From the NCBI GenBank assembly GCA_022577435.1, contig JAKOON010000009.1, forward strand, positions 5,610,671-5,674,670: a DNA stretch of 64,000 nt. The letters are read 5' to 3'. The stretch is from Embiotoca jacksoni. Lineage: Eukaryota > Chordata > Actinopteri > Embiotocidae. A program made the position numbers and the translations under genes. The notes beneath the pieces were generated by a model. It saw only the letters and a list, made by a program, of their open reading frames with translations. It ran no database searches and had not been told where the DNA came from. Shown piece by piece: positions 62,101 to 64,000 of the stretch. Numbering within the stretch: position 1 is the stretch's first letter; every line of letters starts with the position of its first letter.

Positions 62101-63837
62101 TGTCTGTTATTCTTGCTTTCTGTAGGGAGACTTTTGAGTGCCATAAAACGGGATGATGTAATGAAAGACATTTTCAAAAAAGAAAATTCTGCTCCTCATT
62201 CGGATATGAATGACCTTCCTGGAGTTATTTGACATTAAATATGTTCAGGCAAGCCATAAACACATCTTGATTTGCACAAGAAGGATCATAGACAAATAAT
62301 GAAAGTAGCTAGGCTTGGCTTGACTCAAAAGAAAAGTGTTGCACTTGATCATGTTGCTTGGTTGCATCAGCTGCAATTTTCTTAACATACATGGATGTGT
62401 CAAATTAATGAAACACATGCAGTACCAGGAAAGGGAAGTTGAGTAACTACTAAAAGAGAATTTAAATGCTTACTCCCTGCTACTTATTTGTATATACTAT
62501 GCAAACTCTCAAAGAGTCATCTAAGTTTCTTCTCATTTCCTCTTCTATATTTTCCTGCTATTACTTCAGTTTTGCTGTTAAGCCTAATGATAACAGCAGT
62601 ATTGAGGATTTATTCAAACTGTCTTAAAAATGCAATGTGCAAGTTGAAAACCAGCTAAATTAGTGACGGTTTGGACCCTTTACAAACTGAATGGGGCTCT
62701 GCTTCTGCCTAACGCACACAATTTGACCTGTCGTAGGTAAGTTCTAAGATTTGTTTCTCTGCCATCACCCAGCTGTGGCTAATGTTGTTGACACTCCTTC
62801 AGCTGTTTGGGAATGGTCAGTGCATGCACTCGGTTCTCAACTCTTATCTCTGTCTTTCCCAGAACATTCAACCCTGCCGACTACGCTGAGCCAGCCCAGA
62901 CAGAAGAAAATTATGGAGGCGGCAGTACCTGGAACAACACAGGAAGCATGGAGCAAGAGGAGGGAGCTAGTAAGTTAATTTATTAAGACGGTTTGCCCTC
63001 CAATAAGTGAGGTTAATCTTATCCATTCAGCATCTGTTTGCCATCAAAACGGTTTTGAAAATCATGTTCAGCATCCCAAAGAAGCTGCTGCAGTAAAGAG
63101 GAAAGGACAGTTCTCTTGTGTTCAAAGGACGCATACTTTTTGATGCCTGGTGTTGGAGGCGTTCTTCTTGAACCATGCTCACCGTTTACAAATACCTGAA
63201 ACCCTGAAATACTGTATTCCTTTCAGATCTTTATGTCTGGGTGAAGAATCAACACCTCTTTTTGTTACACTAGCCGTTTAGTAAAACACACTACATCAGC
63301 TCTGATTCCCCCCCCCACCTCTTGTCTTTGTCTCCAGGGTTGGAATACTCTGCAGGAGAGGGAACAAATTACCCACCCAAGTTCGACTCTGCCCCTGGTA
63401 AACCTCTCTCCACTTCCCTCTTGTTTTTATTTATTCTCTATTCTGTTTGAAGCTCTTTTTTGCCCAACGTGATAGTATTGAACTGCTTCTCTTTGACTCT
63501 CAGGTGCTTGGAGGTCTGCTGCAGAGGAGTGGGGCACTGAGGACTGGAATGAGGATGTGAGTGTTTCAGGGCTTGACCTCATTCACATGTTCCAAATATA
63601 AAGTTCTTTGAGCACTTTTGGAGAATAAATTCATCGATAACATATTTTATTGCTGTATTAACAATACATGACATATTTCTTTAGTTTTGCATGTTCACTT
63701 TTGTTCTTCCAAATACAATTTCTTAAATCCTCTTTATCCCTTCCTCTGCAGCTTTCAGAGACCAAGATATTCACAGCGTCCAGTGTGGCGTCGATGCCTC
63801 TTCCTCAGGAGAATGTGACCATCACCAAAGGACAGAG
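53138..63837 (+). CDS. ubap2l: UBAP2L, N-terminal part; continues past the window
   Basis: Coding exons seen: 53138-53233, 54546-54623, 55752-55862, 56814-56988, 57889-57990, 58128-58173, 62863-62969, 63338-63397, 63504-63556, 63752-63837. Phases agree and give 304 residues before the right edge (the last exon ends two bases into a codon); the human protein is about 1087. The start MMTSMGGNRARGSWEQ matches the family, and the first of two adjacent ATGs was chosen. The UBA domain lies at about 45-92 (FEEKVKQLIDITGK, ALHDCNGDVNRAINVLLEG). SWEMVGKKKGVSGQK follows, then an RGG region at 136-197 (RRRGGPPRKGRGASRGRE, RGRRGRGRGRG) and FSAQGMGTFNPADYAEPA. AWRSAAEEWGTEDWNEDLSE is also conserved. Known role: an RNA-binding stress-granule nucleator that associates with ribosomes and BMI1. 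The upstream exon is non-coding. Confidence 0.95.
54851..55384 (-). mobile_element. Solo LTR, copy 2, enlarged by a minisatellite
   Basis: In ubap2l intron 54624-55751. It begins TGTTGGAAAAATTACTCA and ends TTTCCATCA. The flanks CATTT (54846-54850) and TATTT (55385-55389) differ at one base. It aligns with 17887-18251 but has about 170 extra bases (about 54950-55130), made of degenerate CAGCAGTCCTCC / AGCAGGGCTC units. On the minus strand it shows TATAAAAG (55139-55146) and, after the minisatellite, AATAAA (54903-54908) about 50 bases before the LTR end. That is the usual U3-R-U5 order, so it is antisense to ubap2l. No internal element sequence flanks it. Confidence 0.85.
58174..62862 (+). 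other. ubap2l: Large ubap2l intron (4.7 kb)
   Basis: The longest ubap2l intron in the window, between the exon ending SAQGM and the exon opening TFNPADYAEPA. It holds a GT/GC-rich stretch at about 59471-59520 and one TCACGTGG at 59154-59161. I looked for box C/D and tRNA-like motifs and found none convincing. No exon was seen. Confidence 0.6.
59471..59520 (+). repeat. Imperfect (GT)n / (GCGT)n repeat
   Basis: GT units pass into alternating GCGTGT and GCGTGC, a potential Z-DNA-forming purine-pyrimidine alternation. Confidence 0.85.
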
Positions 63838-64000
63838 GTGGGTCACTTATGCAGTTTATTAGCCTGACTCTCGCTTTGCAGCAAATCGCTTCTGTGAGAA
63901 TTGGTCGAGAGGAAAATTCTATTTCTTGGTTTCACCGTTTACTTTCTTTACTGTTACTGTTGGTTGGATTAAAACACACAATACCATTTGCAAGATGCCA

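Overview
The window looks like teleost (probably percomorph) nuclear DNA. It has long introns with canonical GT/AG borders, many dinucleotide microsatellites, MITE, LINE and LTR debris of types common in bony fish, and AT-rich intergenic sequence. There are no bacterial operons, CRISPR arrays or rRNA genes. The species cannot be named from the sequence alone.

Four protein-coding genes explain almost all coding signal, and each could be assembled exon by exon with consistent splice phases. (1) cingulin (cgn, +), coding 6630-22549 in 19 coding exons, 1204 residues: a tight-junction coiled-coil protein. (2) tuftelin 1 (tuft1, +), coding 28944-46213 in 12 exons, 377 residues, with an 11 kb first intron. 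(3) the C1orf43/NICE-3 homologue (-), 49969 down to 47973 in 7 exons, 253 residues: a small single-pass membrane protein. (4) ubap2l (+), coding from 53138 and running off the right edge; ten coding exons give the first 304 residues, with the UBA domain and the RGG region.

Layout: 1-940 is featureless upstream DNA. 941-1218 is the candidate cgn promoter and non-coding exon 1. cgn fills 1.2-23.8 kb. 23.8-28.9 kb is gene-free. tuft1 fills 28.9-47.3 kb and is tail-to-tail with C1orf43, which is head-to-head with ubap2l across about 1.4 kb of AT-rich DNA (50.0-51.4 kb). From memory, human CGN-TUFT1 and C1orf43-UBAP2L are two separate neighbour pairs on 1q21.3, and here they sit side by side.

The most distinctive non-genic structures are two solo LTRs of one family, one in a cgn intron (17887-18251, with a perfect 5-bp target-site duplication) and one in a ubap2l intron (54851-55384, enlarged by an internal minisatellite). 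Both are antisense to their host genes. Others are three copies of one MITE family, a GC-AG intron in cgn, a cgn splice acceptor abutting a (GT)15 microsatellite, and three identical TCACGTGG boxes flanking the C1orf43/ubap2l divergent promoters. I saw no clearly undescribed biological system. The genes are known families, and the novelty is at the level of gene structure, regulation and repeats.
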